Source: Verrucomicrobiales bacterium
Lineage (GTDB): Bacteria > Verrucomicrobiota > Verrucomicrobiia > Verrucomicrobiales > DEV007
Length of the DNA: 11,066 bases
Assembly (NCBI GenBank): GCA_013911195.1
Contig: JACETS010000077.1
Location: 1-11,066 of the forward strand
Reading direction: 5' to 3'
A program made the position numbers and the translations under genes. The notes below the pieces were generated by a model that did no database searches, was not told the origin of the DNA, and saw only the letters and a list, made by a program, of their open reading frames with translations. Below, piece by piece: positions 1-7,082 of this stretch. The stretch's first letter is position 1. Each line of letters opens with the position of its first letter.

Positions 1-118
1 CAATAATATATATTTAATATAAGTTAAATAATAGATTCAAATTCATGAGATTGTTGTCACTCATTTGTTACTTTAATGTAAAGAATTAAACATTTCCTTT
101 ATTGAACAATTAATTTTT
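1..118. other. AT-rich upstream region, no gene seen
   Basis: This very AT-rich stretch precedes kdsB. I see no coding frame, tRNA or strong hairpin in it. It should hold the promoter of the kdsB-pyrG run. There is no purine-rich ribosome binding site before the kdsB ATG; the last 15 bases are almost all A and T. Confidence 0.6.
51..79 (+). promoter_or_regulatory. Weak candidate sigma70-type promoter for kdsB
   Basis: TTGTTG (51-56) and TAATGT (74-79) are 17 bp apart, which is the right spacing for -35 and -10 boxes. Both match the consensus only partly, and such matches are common by chance in DNA this AT-rich. Transcription would start near 86, leaving a leader of about 33 nt. Confidence 0.2.
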
Positions 119-862
119 ATGCAAGAACCGAAAATCCTCGGAATCATACCCGCGCGTTGGGGGTCGACTCGATTTCCTGGAAAACCTCTGCACAACATTG
201 CAGGCAAACCATTAATTCAGCATGTGTGGGAAAGGGCCAAAGAATCTAAATTTCTTGAAAAAGTAATTATTGCTACTGATGACAGTAGAATTAAAGAAGC
301 AGCAGAAAATTTTGGGGCAATTGTTACAATGACATCAAATACTCACCTTTCGGGTACAGACCGAATAGCTGAGGCCATGAAAGAAGAATCGAATTGCACT
401 CATGTTTTAAATATTCAGGGAGACGAACCTTTGATCGACTGCTCACTAATTGATCAATTATGTGAAAAACTTTCAAAAAATTCAGATATCAGCATGATTA
501 CTGCAGCAATATCGATCAAAAACGATTTGGATCTTGCAAATCCTAACATAGTGAAGACAATTATAGATAAGTACAATAACGCCATTTACTTCTCGCGAAG
601 CTTGATACCATACCAAACCAGCGAAAACCCGGCGGCTCCTTGCTTCCGGCATAAAGGAATTTACGGATACACTAAAGACTTTCTTCTAAAGTTTGTCCGT
701 TGGGATCCTTCACCCCTAGAACTGGCAGAAAGCTTAGAACAACTTCGAGCTATTGAAAATGGAGAGAAAATTCATGTTGTCATTACTGAAGACGACTCCA
801 TAGGTGTGGACACACCGGAACAAGCTTTAATAGTAGAAAATCAAATTCTTAGAAAAAACTAA
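119..862 (+). CDS. kdsB: 3-deoxy-manno-octulosonate cytidylyltransferase (CMP-Kdo synthetase)
   Basis: This cytoplasmic enzyme activates Kdo with CTP, giving CMP-Kdo and pyrophosphate, the donor for the first sugars of the LPS inner core. The 247 residues match the usual family length of about 250. The N-terminal nucleotide-binding loop reads IPARWGSTRFPGKPL (residues 10-24). The metal and nucleotide motif QGDEP is at 100-104, GIYGYTKDFL lies in the second half, and the C-terminal DTPEQ has Asp231. The ATG at 119 puts the first beta strand directly before the binding loop, so no other start is needed. It lies 11 bp upstream of pyrG, whose product CTP is its co-substrate, so the two are very likely co-transcribed. 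It implies an outer membrane with Kdo-containing lipid A. No truncation or odd residues were seen. Confidence 0.97.
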   Translation: MQEPKILGIIPARWGSTRFPGKPLHNIAGKPLIQHVWERAKESKFLEKVIIATDDSRIKEAAENFGAIVTMTSNTHLSGTDRIAEAMKEESNCTHVLNIQGDEPLIDCSLIDQLCEKLSKNSDISMITAAISIKNDLDLANPNIVKTIIDKYNNAIYFSRSLIPYQTSENPAAPCFRHKGIYGYTKDFLLKFVRWDPSPLELAESLEQLRAIENGEKIHVVITEDDSIGVDTPEQALIVENQILRKN

Positions 863-873
863 CCGCCTAAATT

Positions 874-2541
874 ATGCCGCTAAAAAAATCGAGGAAAACA
901 AAGTTTATATTTGTTACTGGAGGAGTTGTAAGCTCCCTCGGCAAGGGGCTTGCAGCGGCATCACTAGGAACGCTACTAGAAAAAAGAGGTCATAAAGTTC
1001 TCCTACAAAAATTTGACCCATATCTCAATGTAGATCCAGGAACCATGAGCCCATTTCAACATGGAGAAGTGTACGTTCTTGATGACGGGGCAGAAACTGA
1101 TCTTGATTTAGGTCACTACGAACGATTTACAAGTGGCGTTCTATCAAAACTAAACAACCTAACCTCAGGTCAAGTCTACGAAACAGTAATCAAAAAAGAG
1201 AGGAAGGGTGATTATTTAGGCAAAACCGTACAAGTCATTCCTCATGTAACCAACGAAATAAAAGGAAGAATTTATGAAGTCGAGAAGCGTATGGACGCTG
1301 ACATCATCATCACAGAGATTGGAGGCACGGTAGGAGACATTGAGGGCTTACCTTTCCTAGAAGCTCTTCGTCAATTTGTTCAAGAAGTCGGTCCTGACAA
1401 TGCACTTTTTATCCACGTCACACTCGTTCCATATATCGGTGCCGCTGGAGAGCTCAAAACAAAACCAACACAACAGAGCATCGCAAAACTAAGGGAGATT
1501 GGAATACAACCTCAAGTTGTTCTTTTAAGAAGTGAATTACCCGTAGAAGAAGATGCCAGAGATAAAATTTCTATGTTTTGCAATGTGCCCTCCGAGGCTG
1601 TTATTGAATGTCGAGACGTTCCTCATTCAATCTATGAATTACCACTTTACCTTCACGAAGAAAAACTCGATGACATTGTCTGTGATCGATTAGGCCTGCC
1701 CAAGAAGAAACCTGACCTCAAAGCTTGGCAAGAATTTGTCTGGCATGTCATTGACCCTAGTCACGAAACGAAGATTGCGGTCGTTGGAAAGTACATTGAA
1801 CTTCAAGACGCATACAAAAGCATCTACGAAGCATTAACGCATGCTGGAGCAGCGAATGATTGCCGAGTTCTTGTCGAAAGAATTGATGCAGAAGATTTAG
1901 AAAACATCGAAGACATTGAAGAAAGACTAGATGGTATTGATGGACTTCTAATACCAGGTGGTTTTGGAGACCGAGGAACTGAAGGAAAAATAAATGCCGC
2001 TAATTTTGCAAGGACTAGAGGAATACCTTACTTCGGTATTTGTCTAGGCATGCAGATCGCTACAATTGAATTTGCCAGAAACGTTGCAAATCTAGAAGAG
2101 GCTAATAGCACTGAATTCGACCAGGGGTCACCTCACCCAGTCATTTGCCTTCTTGAGGAACAAAAGAGTATCACTCATAAAGGCGCTTCGATGAGATTAG
2201 GCACATGGGTCTGTGACCTAAAGCCCAAGACAAGATCCTTTGATTTATATAACAGCTCAACTATCAATGAAAGGCATAGACACCGCTATGAGTTTAATAG
2301 CGATTATCGAGAAAGACTTGAAAAAGCTGGCCTTATCATTGCTGGAACTTCTCCTGATGGATCTCTAGTCGAAATTATAGAGCTAGATAATCACCCTTTC
2401 TACGTGGGAGCACAGTTTCATCCTGAGTTTCTTTCAAAGCCTAATTACTCTCACCCTTTATTTAGAGGGTTTGTAGCCGCAGCACTTTCACGAAGAGTAG
2501 GAATTGCAAAGCACCTCGAAAAAAAAGCTTCTCCTAAATAA
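874..2541 (+). CDS. pyrG: CTP synthase (glutamine hydrolysing)
   Basis: This enzyme makes CTP from UTP, ATP and glutamine in the cytoplasm. The 555 residues have the standard two-domain layout. The N-terminal amidoligase domain (about 1-280) opens with FVTGGVVSSLGKG and contains DPYLNVDPGTMSPFQHGEV and the GGTVGDIEG motif. The C-terminal class I glutamine amidotransferase domain (about 298-545) has IPGGFGDRG, the nucleophile Cys390 in GICLGMQ, and the His516/Glu518 pair in FHPEF, so the triad is complete. The short basic N-terminus (MPLKKSRKTK) is ordinary. It follows kdsB by 11 bp and has no Shine-Dalgarno motif (the upstream bases are accgcctaaatt). Placement beside kdsB suggests CTP supply is tied to Kdo activation. 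A lone housekeeping copy would look the same. Confidence 0.98.
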   Translation: MPLKKSRKTKFIFVTGGVVSSLGKGLAAASLGTLLEKRGHKVLLQKFDPYLNVDPGTMSPFQHGEVYVLDDGAETDLDLGHYERFTSGVLSKLNNLTSGQVYETVIKKERKGDYLGKTVQVIPHVTNEIKGRIYEVEKRMDADIIITEIGGTVGDIEGLPFLEALRQFVQEVGPDNALFIHVTLVPYIGAAGELKTKPTQQSIAKLREIGIQPQVVLLRSELPVEEDARDKISMFCNVPSEAVIECRDVPHSIYELPLYLHEEKLDDIVCDRLGLPKKKPDLKAWQEFVWHVIDPSHETKIAVVGKYIELQDAYKSIYEALTHAGAANDCRVLVERIDAEDLENIEDIEERLDGIDGLLIPGGFGDRGTEGKINAANFARTRGIPYFGICLGMQIATIEFARNVANLEEANSTEFDQGSPHPVICLLEEQKSITHKGASMRLGTWVCDLKPKTRSFDLYNSSTINERHRHRYEFNSDYRERLEKAGLIIAGTSPDGSLVEIIELDNHPFYVGAQFHPEFLSKPNYSHPLFRGFVAAALSRRVGIAKHLEKKASPK

Positions 2542-2584
2542 AATACCAAATAGCTACTAATAATTGGCTTATCTCTCACCAAGC

Positions 2585-3094
2585 ATGACCGTTAAAACAA
2601 AGCGGGTCCTGACTCATTTTACGACAGCAATAGCTGTTCTAAGTCATTTTCTTGTTTTTTATATTCCATTCGTTCAAACAAAAAAAGGACTCACTCTTAG
2701 AGGAATTGAAGGTACGGTCTTAGAAATTGGCCCTGGAGAAAGAATAAATTCTGGTGACGTTATCGGTAATGCTCTCTTATTTGGCGCTATCGAACTCATC
2801 GCGATTTTAGGAATAATTACCTACCTGTTTGTTATTTTTATTGGCAAAAACAAAAAACGTGAAACAGGAACTGGTATATTTATTGGATCACTATTACTTT
2901 CTCTTACGGTTGCAGCGATAATGCTTCCAAGAAGCGGTATCAATATTATTGATCACAATAACCAACAGCAATTTATCGAGTTTATCCCTGAAGCAGGATA
3001 CCCACTTTGGGTGTTTTCATTATTAATTGGAGGGCTCGCCATTCATTTTATTGCAAACTTAAGATGGCATATCATTAGTCAGCGTGACCATTAA
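2585..3094 (+). CDS. Unrecognised four-helix inner-membrane protein
   Basis: I do not recognise the family. From the ATG the protein has 169 residues and four clear hydrophobic segments, at about 8-30, 62-87, 96-115 and 139-158. The N-terminus (KTKR), the loop after helix 2 (KNKKRE) and the C-terminus (LRWHIISQRDH) are basic. By the positive-inside rule both ends are therefore cytoplasmic, with two periplasmic loops: about 31-61, with GIEGTVLEIGPGERI, and about 116-138. No catalytic motif is visible. A TTG at 2564 in the same frame would add seven residues (MAYLSPS). I prefer the ATG because the extension adds nothing structural, but TTG starts do occur nearby. It sits between pyrG and the LPS-type glycosyltransferase in one tight run, so an envelope role is a reasonable guess only. 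Confidence 0.8.
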   Translation: MTVKTKRVLTHFTTAIAVLSHFLVFYIPFVQTKKGLTLRGIEGTVLEIGPGERINSGDVIGNALLFGAIELIAILGIITYLFVIFIGKNKKRETGTGIFIGSLLLSLTVAAIMLPRSGINIIDHNNQQQFIEFIPEAGYPLWVFSLLIGGLAIHFIANLRWHIISQRDH

Positions 3095-3109
3095 TTACTA
3101 AAAAAAATA

Positions 3110-4171
3110 TTGGACGATAAAATACAGATTGAAGTTATCTTAGGTAATTCGAACTCCCGTTTCTCGGGGGTAACCTCAACAATGTTAAGGGTACTGGAGT
3201 ATCACAAGCATGAAGTTAATATTGCAGTACTAGGAAAACATCACTTACCAGAGGGTATTAAATCATTATCTTTTTTCGAATGCGCTAAAATATGCAAAAA
3301 GCATTTAACCAATGGTAAATATAGAGTCTTCCACGCCAGAAGAAATAATGAGGTGATACAAGCCTTAATCTTAAAAAAAATTTTCAGAGCCAAAATTAAG
3401 ATTATTTTTACCTCGACCGCGCAAAGAGAGCATACTTGGATTACTCGTTGGCTTATTCGACAGGTTGATTCTCTTGTAGCCACTTGCAGCGGTGCTGCGG
3501 CTGTTCTAAAGAGGAGTCCTGATGCCATAATACCTCACGGTGTTAATCCTGAAATATACAAACTCCCAAATAATGGTAAAAAAGCCGAGTGGGATTCTCT
3601 TGGTTACTCGGGTGAATACGGCATTGGAATCTTTGCAAGAATTAGAGCCCAGAAAGGCATCGGTATTCTTGTTGATGCAATGATTCCAATCATGAAAGAA
3701 AATCCAGCGCCTACAGTTATTATCGCAGGAGAAACAACTCAATCTCATGAAGGATTTGTAAAGAAATTAAAAGAAAAAATCAAAAATGCGGGCCTTGATG
3801 ATAGAATCATATTTTTGGGTAAAGTTCATTATGACGAGGAGGTACCAAAATTAATGCGAGCTCTTTCTATAGTGACCGCTTTGAGTACTATCGAAGGTTT
3901 CGGGTTACCTGTCTTGGAAGCTATGGCCAGCGGGTGTGCCGTTTTAGCATCTAAAACAGGAGCATGGGAAGACATCATTGAGGAGAACGTCCATGGAAAG
4001 TTAGTTCCTTGTAACGACACCAAGTCCGCTCACAAAGCACTTAGCAAACTCACTGAAAATTACGTGAATTTAGAAAAAATGGGTATTGATGGTAGAAACA
4101 GAGTCATTGAACACTATACGATTGAATCAGAGGCTAAGTCATTGCTTGATTTGTATCAAAGGCAAAACTAA
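3110..4171 (+). CDS. GT4 glycosyltransferase, LPS-core (LpcC-like) type
   Basis: This is a GT-B fold, family 4 retaining glycosyltransferase of 353 residues, acting at the cytoplasmic face of the inner membrane. The N-terminal half carries RFSGVTSTM (17-25), a signature I associate with LPS-core enzymes like the rhizobial mannosyltransferase LpcC, which adds mannose to Kdo. The C-terminal half has the donor-site elements ARIRAQKG (176-183), IIFLGKV and the EX7E motif with Glu262 and Glu270, then a typical GxxEDII segment. The start must be TTG at 3110: a stop lies six codons upstream in frame with only ATA as another weak option, and the first ATG (3182, codon 25) would delete the first beta strand and the SGVTST motif. 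The gap after the membrane protein is 15 bp. Donor and acceptor cannot be read from the sequence; Kdo-lipid A as acceptor is inferred from kdsB upstream. Confidence 0.9.
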   Translation: MDDKIQIEVILGNSNSRFSGVTSTMLRVLEYHKHEVNIAVLGKHHLPEGIKSLSFFECAKICKKHLTNGKYRVFHARRNNEVIQALILKKIFRAKIKIIFTSTAQREHTWITRWLIRQVDSLVATCSGAAAVLKRSPDAIIPHGVNPEIYKLPNNGKKAEWDSLGYSGEYGIGIFARIRAQKGIGILVDAMIPIMKENPAPTVIIAGETTQSHEGFVKKLKEKIKNAGLDDRIIFLGKVHYDEEVPKLMRALSIVTALSTIEGFGLPVLEAMASGCAVLASKTGAWEDIIEENVHGKLVPCNDTKSAHKALSKLTENYVNLEKMGIDGRNRVIEHYTIESEAKSLLDLYQRQN

Positions 4172-4233
4172 CAACAAATTGAGGGTAGACCTCAGCATCT
4201 CAACAATGCATGTAGTCTCTGAAAGTTGCTATG

Positions 4234-4239
4234 TATAAT
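4234..4239 (+). promoter_or_regulatory. Candidate -10 box upstream of the Tat oxidoreductase gene
   Basis: TATAAT is a perfect -10 consensus, but no good -35 box lies 16-18 bp upstream (TGTAGT at 4211-4216 is the nearest). If used, it gives a leader of roughly 100 nt that includes the inverted repeat at 4301-4317. Confidence 0.3.
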
Positions 4240-4300
4240 ACAAACCGACGCATACAAGGTTTGGATTTGTAATGTAATTCAAAAAAAATAAAAGAATCGC

Positions 4301-4317
4301 CTTATGCCAGACATAAG
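4301..4317. repeat. Perfect inverted repeat in the leader of the oxidoreductase gene
   Basis: CTTATG (4301-4306) and CATAAG (4312-4317) are exact reverse complements around the five-base spacer CCAGA, about 30 bp before the ATG at 4350. It could be an operator half-site pair or a small mRNA hairpin. On the minus strand it is followed after about ten bases by a T-rich run, which is a poor terminator arrangement. Confidence 0.4.
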
Positions 4318-4349
4318 TTATAGAATATATCGAAAATAATCACACTCTT

Positions 4350-5690
4350 ATGACCAAAAATATATCACGAAGAAAATTCACTAAAGCCGCAGCAGCTAGC
4401 TCGGTCTTTAGCTTAATCCCAGGCAAAGTTTTGGGTGCAAACGAAAAAGTGAACGTCGCTTTCATTGGGTGCGGCGGCCAAGGTGGAGGCATCGCCCATA
4501 ATGTATACAATACGAAACATGTTAATGCAGTAGCCTTGTGTGATGTGGCAATGGGTACAGGTCATACGGCAGGAACAGAGAAGAAATTCAATGGAGTTCC
4601 TAAGTTCAAGGATTTTCGAAAGATGTTTGATAAAATGGGCAAGGAAATTGACGCTGTTACAATCGGCGTTCCTGACCATTCACATTTCCCAATTTCCATG
4701 AGAGCAATGAGTGAAGGCATTCACTGCTTTGTGGAAAAACCATTGGCTCACACCTTTCAGGAAATTGAGCTCATGATAGCTGCTGAGAAGAAATATAAAG
4801 TTTCCTGTCAAATGGGTAACCAAGGCCACTCAGGGGCCAACTACCACCAGTTCAAGGCATGGAAAGAGGCTGGCGTCATCAAGGATGTCACCAAAATTAC
4901 CTCCTATATGAATTCAGGAAGACGCTGGCATCCATGGAAGTTTGATAAATGGCAGACAGGAGAAAAAATGCCTAAAGAAATGGATTGGGACACTTGGCTT
5001 GGAACTGCCCCTTCCCACCCTTTCAGTAAATACCTACATCCCGGAAACTGGAGAAGTTGGTATGACTATGGTAACGGTGCTTTCGGCGATTGGGGACCAC
5101 ATATTTTAGATACAGCCCATCGCTTTCTAAAGCTCGGCCTTCCCAATAAAATTACTGCTGTCCACCGCGAAGGTGTTCGTAATTTAATCTTCCCAATGGG
5201 CTCAACCATCCAGTTTGATTTTCCTGAAAGAGAAAATGAACCAGCCTGCGAGGTTCGTTGGTACGATGGCACTCGCAACAAACCAGACGCTCCAAAAGAA
5301 TTAGAAGAGGGACGTCGTCTCGAAAATAACGGAAAGGTTATTTATGGTAAGGATCTAACATTCAAAGGAACTTCACATGGTAGTCCTTTAAGAATCATCC
5401 CTGAAGATAAGATGAAAGATATGGGGAGCAGCCTTCCAAAATTTGGTGGCGGATCCAATCACTACCTTAACTTTGTTCTAGGGGCAAAAGGAGAGGAAAA
5501 GACCAGATCACCTTTCCATATTTCTGGAGTTTTAAGTCAAGTGTTCTGCCTTGGTGTAATTGCTCAGAGACTAGGTGGTGAACTAAATTTTGACCTTAAT
5601 ACCAGAAGAATCACTAACAATAAGGTTGCTGACGCTCTACTTGAGGGCCCTCCTCCACGCAAAGGCTGGGAAGAATACTACAAAGTATAA
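4350..5690 (+). CDS. Tat-exported Gfo/Idh/MocA family oxidoreductase
   Basis: This is a probable NAD(P)-dependent sugar oxidoreductase of 446 residues that carries a twin-arginine signal: SRRKF at 6-10, an alanine-rich hydrophobic stretch, and a likely cleavage after LGA (30). It should therefore be folded with its cofactor and exported. The Rossmann fold opens with VAFIGCGGQGGG (36-47). PDHSH (108-112) and the EKP motif with Lys130 follow, as expected for the family. The C-terminal substrate domain includes GDWGPH (246-251). The length and Tat signal also fit GH109-type glycosidases, which use NAD hydrolytically, but I cannot assign it to them. The substrate is unknown. The A/T-rich leader has no Shine-Dalgarno motif. 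Its 3' end converges on the PQQ-like propeller gene with 13 bp between stop codons. Confidence 0.92.
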   Translation: MTKNISRRKFTKAAAASSVFSLIPGKVLGANEKVNVAFIGCGGQGGGIAHNVYNTKHVNAVALCDVAMGTGHTAGTEKKFNGVPKFKDFRKMFDKMGKEIDAVTIGVPDHSHFPISMRAMSEGIHCFVEKPLAHTFQEIELMIAAEKKYKVSCQMGNQGHSGANYHQFKAWKEAGVIKDVTKITSYMNSGRRWHPWKFDKWQTGEKMPKEMDWDTWLGTAPSHPFSKYLHPGNWRSWYDYGNGAFGDWGPHILDTAHRFLKLGLPNKITAVHREGVRNLIFPMGSTIQFDFPERENEPACEVRWYDGTRNKPDAPKELEEGRRLENNGKVIYGKDLTFKGTSHGSPLRIIPEDKMKDMGSSLPKFGGGSNHYLNFVLGAKGEEKTRSPFHISGVLSQVFCLGVIAQRLGGELNFDLNTRRITNNKVADALLEGPPPRKGWEEYYKV

Positions 5691-5698
5691 TTAGTATT
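5674..5698 (+). terminator. Weak candidate terminator at the convergent gene ends
   Basis: AATACTA (5674-5680) and TAGTATT (5692-5698) are exact reverse complements with an 11-base loop, followed by TTCTTATTATTC. The hairpin includes the last codons and stop of the oxidoreductase gene. A competing smaller hairpin, ATACT with AGTAT (5675-5688), is possible. The stem has only one G-C pair, so it is weak. Confidence 0.28.
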
Positions 5699-5703
5699 TC
5701 TTA

Positions 5704-6963
5704 TTATTCTCCTATTCGGAAAAGGTTCTTTTCTGAACGAATATAAATAGCACCTTCGCTGATACCGAAAGAGGCGAGGGTTCTTTCGCCTATTTTATTT
5801 TCTGCAATAACCTCAAACTTCCTACCCGCTTTAATGACGGTGGTCGTACCCTGTTCGTCTAAGAAATAGATTTTACCGTCAAAGTGAACAGGAGATGCTG
5901 ATATAGGCCCTGCTGTTCTCTCCTGCCATATAATCTCACCTGTCATAGGCTCGACGCAGGTTGCGATGCCTCCATCGGAAATAAAATAAAGCAGATCATC
6001 TACGATCATGAAAGATGGTGTATTAGGTGCTCGCTTCGTAATCTCCCATTCAACGTGAGACTCAGTCACGTTACCTTTGGATTTCTCATCCACTCTAATT
6101 CCTAGAAGGTGAGCCCTTTCATATCCAGTCCCTACGTAAATCATATTCTTATAAACCCCTGGCTTAGGAATTACTGACCAACCACCATAGTCAACACTCC
6201 ATAACTCTTCTCCCGTTTTAGAATCATATGAGAAAACAGCACCGCTGGCTGGACTAATTATTTGAGATCTTCCACCCATATTAATGAAAGTAGGAGTACT
6301 AAAGGAAAATTTTCTGGCCTGTCGGGTTTCTGATCTGGACTTTTTCCAAATAACCTTGCCTGTATTTTTATCAAGGGCTACCACAAAAGGATTGGTCAAG
6401 GCATCAGCACTATAAAAGAAAAGATCATCAACAATGATTGGAGTTCCTCCATTTCCATGAAGAGGATCATATTTAAGTTCATCGTTCTTCCAAATAACTT
6501 CACCCTGCAGATTCAGGCAGGCTGATCCCATATGTCCAAAGTGGACATAGACCCTCTCGTTCTCTACTATAGCCGTTGGACTAGCATGTGAGTTTTTTTG
6601 GTGAATGGGTCTCTTTAAAGGTTTTTGATCAAATACTTTTGTATCCCAAAGCTTTTTGCCATTATTAGCACTATAGCAGATCACTCGAAGCTCCCTATGA
6701 ACATCAGCAGCATCTTGATTATCTCCTTCAGCTACTGCGGAAGTTAGATAAATTTTATCAGCTGAAATAACAGGCGATGACCATCCTTTACCAGGGACAG
6801 GGACTTTCCACTTTATATTTTCAGTGTCACTCCATTTTAAAGGAATAGATTTGACTCTCACGTGACCATCTTCGGTAGGACCACGAAATTTAGTCCATTC
6901 TTTTGCCAAACAAAAAGCTGATAATAAAACCAATATAAATGAGCTAGAAATAAAAATTCTCAT
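5704..6963 (-). CDS. Secreted PQQ-like beta-propeller repeat protein (BamB/WD40-like fold)
   Basis: The protein has 419 residues. It begins with a Sec signal peptide: MRIF, a hydrophobic run at 5-18, and a likely cut after CLA (20). The mature start EWTKFRGPTEDG (22-33) is the WxxFRGPxxxG opening typical of PQQ-like propeller proteins in Verrucomicrobiota and Planctomycetota. Blade repeats end in a recurrent GxxxW: NGKKLW (W106), GEVIW (W158), GKVIW (W206), GEELW (W255), VEW (W306) and GEIIW (W346). No dehydrogenase catalytic motif is evident, so it is probably a binding or scaffold protein, not a PQQ enzyme. Cys18 is not in a proper lipobox (SAFC), so a lipoprotein is unlikely. A GAGGG run lies only two bases before the ATG, too close for a normal ribosome binding site. 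It is divergent from the lyase gene and convergent with the oxidoreductase gene. Confidence 0.9.
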   Translation of the reverse strand: MRIFISSSFILVLLSAFCLAKEWTKFRGPTEDGHVRVKSIPLKWSDTENIKWKVPVPGKGWSSPVISADKIYLTSAVAEGDNQDAADVHRELRVICYSANNGKKLWDTKVFDQKPLKRPIHQKNSHASPTAIVENERVYVHFGHMGSACLNLQGEVIWKNDELKYDPLHGNGGTPIIVDDLFFYSADALTNPFVVALDKNTGKVIWKKSRSETRQARKFSFSTPTFINMGGRSQIISPASGAVFSYDSKTGEELWSVDYGGWSVIPKPGVYKNMIYVGTGYERAHLLGIRVDEKSKGNVTESHVEWEITKRAPNTPSFMIVDDLLYFISDGGIATCVEPMTGEIIWQERTAGPISASPVHFDGKIYFLDEQGTTTVIKAGRKFEVIAENKIGERTLASFGISEGAIYIRSEKNLFRIGE

Positions 6964-7008
6964 ACCCTCTATTTAAATCAGACCAAAGAGCACTTCAATA
7001 ATTGTTAT

Positions 7009-7022
7009 ATTTAAATTTAAAT
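7009..7022. repeat. 14-bp perfect palindrome in the divergent promoter region
   Basis: ATTTAAATTTAAAT is identical on both strands and lies in the middle of the 119 bp (6964-7082) between the divergent propeller and lyase genes. It is flanked by a looser pair, TCAAT (6995-6999) and ATTGA (7021-7025). Its place fits an operator shared by both genes, but A/T-only palindromes also arise by chance in such DNA. Confidence 0.4.
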
Positions 7023-7050
7023 TGATGTGTTTATTTATCTGTCTCAGAAT
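7022..7050 (+). promoter_or_regulatory. Weak candidate promoter for the lyase-carrier pair
   Basis: TTGATG (7022-7027) and CAGAAT (7045-7050) are 17 bp apart and each match the sigma70 boxes at four of six bases. The -35 box touches the palindrome at 7009-7022, so a protein bound there could block it. An alternative -10-like box, TATTCT (7070-7075), ends seven bases before the ATG and would give a leaderless transcript. Confidence 0.25.
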
Positions 7051-7082
7051 ACTGCTTAAATCATTTATGTATTCTCATTAAA

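Larger units (their letters stand above)
4172..4349. other. Intergenic region with hairpins and a -10-like box
   Basis: These 178 bp separate the LPS-type run from the Tat oxidoreductase gene. They hold a short hairpin just after the glycosyltransferase stop (TGAGG 4180-4184 with CCTCA 4190-4194, no T-run after it), a TATAAT at 4234-4239, an A-tract at about 4281-4293 and a perfect inverted repeat at 4301-4317. No reading frame in it looks like a real gene. Confidence 0.55.

Noticed and set aside
3241..4023. Minus-strand open frames opposite the glycosyltransferase
   Set aside because: They lie fully inside a well-supported gene, have no recognisable motifs, and read as antisense shadows with low-complexity hydrophobic sequence.
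4180..4194. Intrinsic terminator after the glycosyltransferase gene
   Set aside because: The stem TGAGG/CCTCA is only five base pairs and is followed by AGCATCTCAAC with no T-run.
4413..5281. Minus-strand open frames opposite the Tat oxidoreductase
   Set aside because: They overlap a clear family gene, carry no domain motif and are short.
6907..6963. Lipoprotein signal on the propeller protein (Cys18)
   Set aside because: The residues before the cysteine are SAFC, which does not fit the usual L-[AS]-[GA]-C lipobox; an ordinary signal peptidase I site after CLA fits better.
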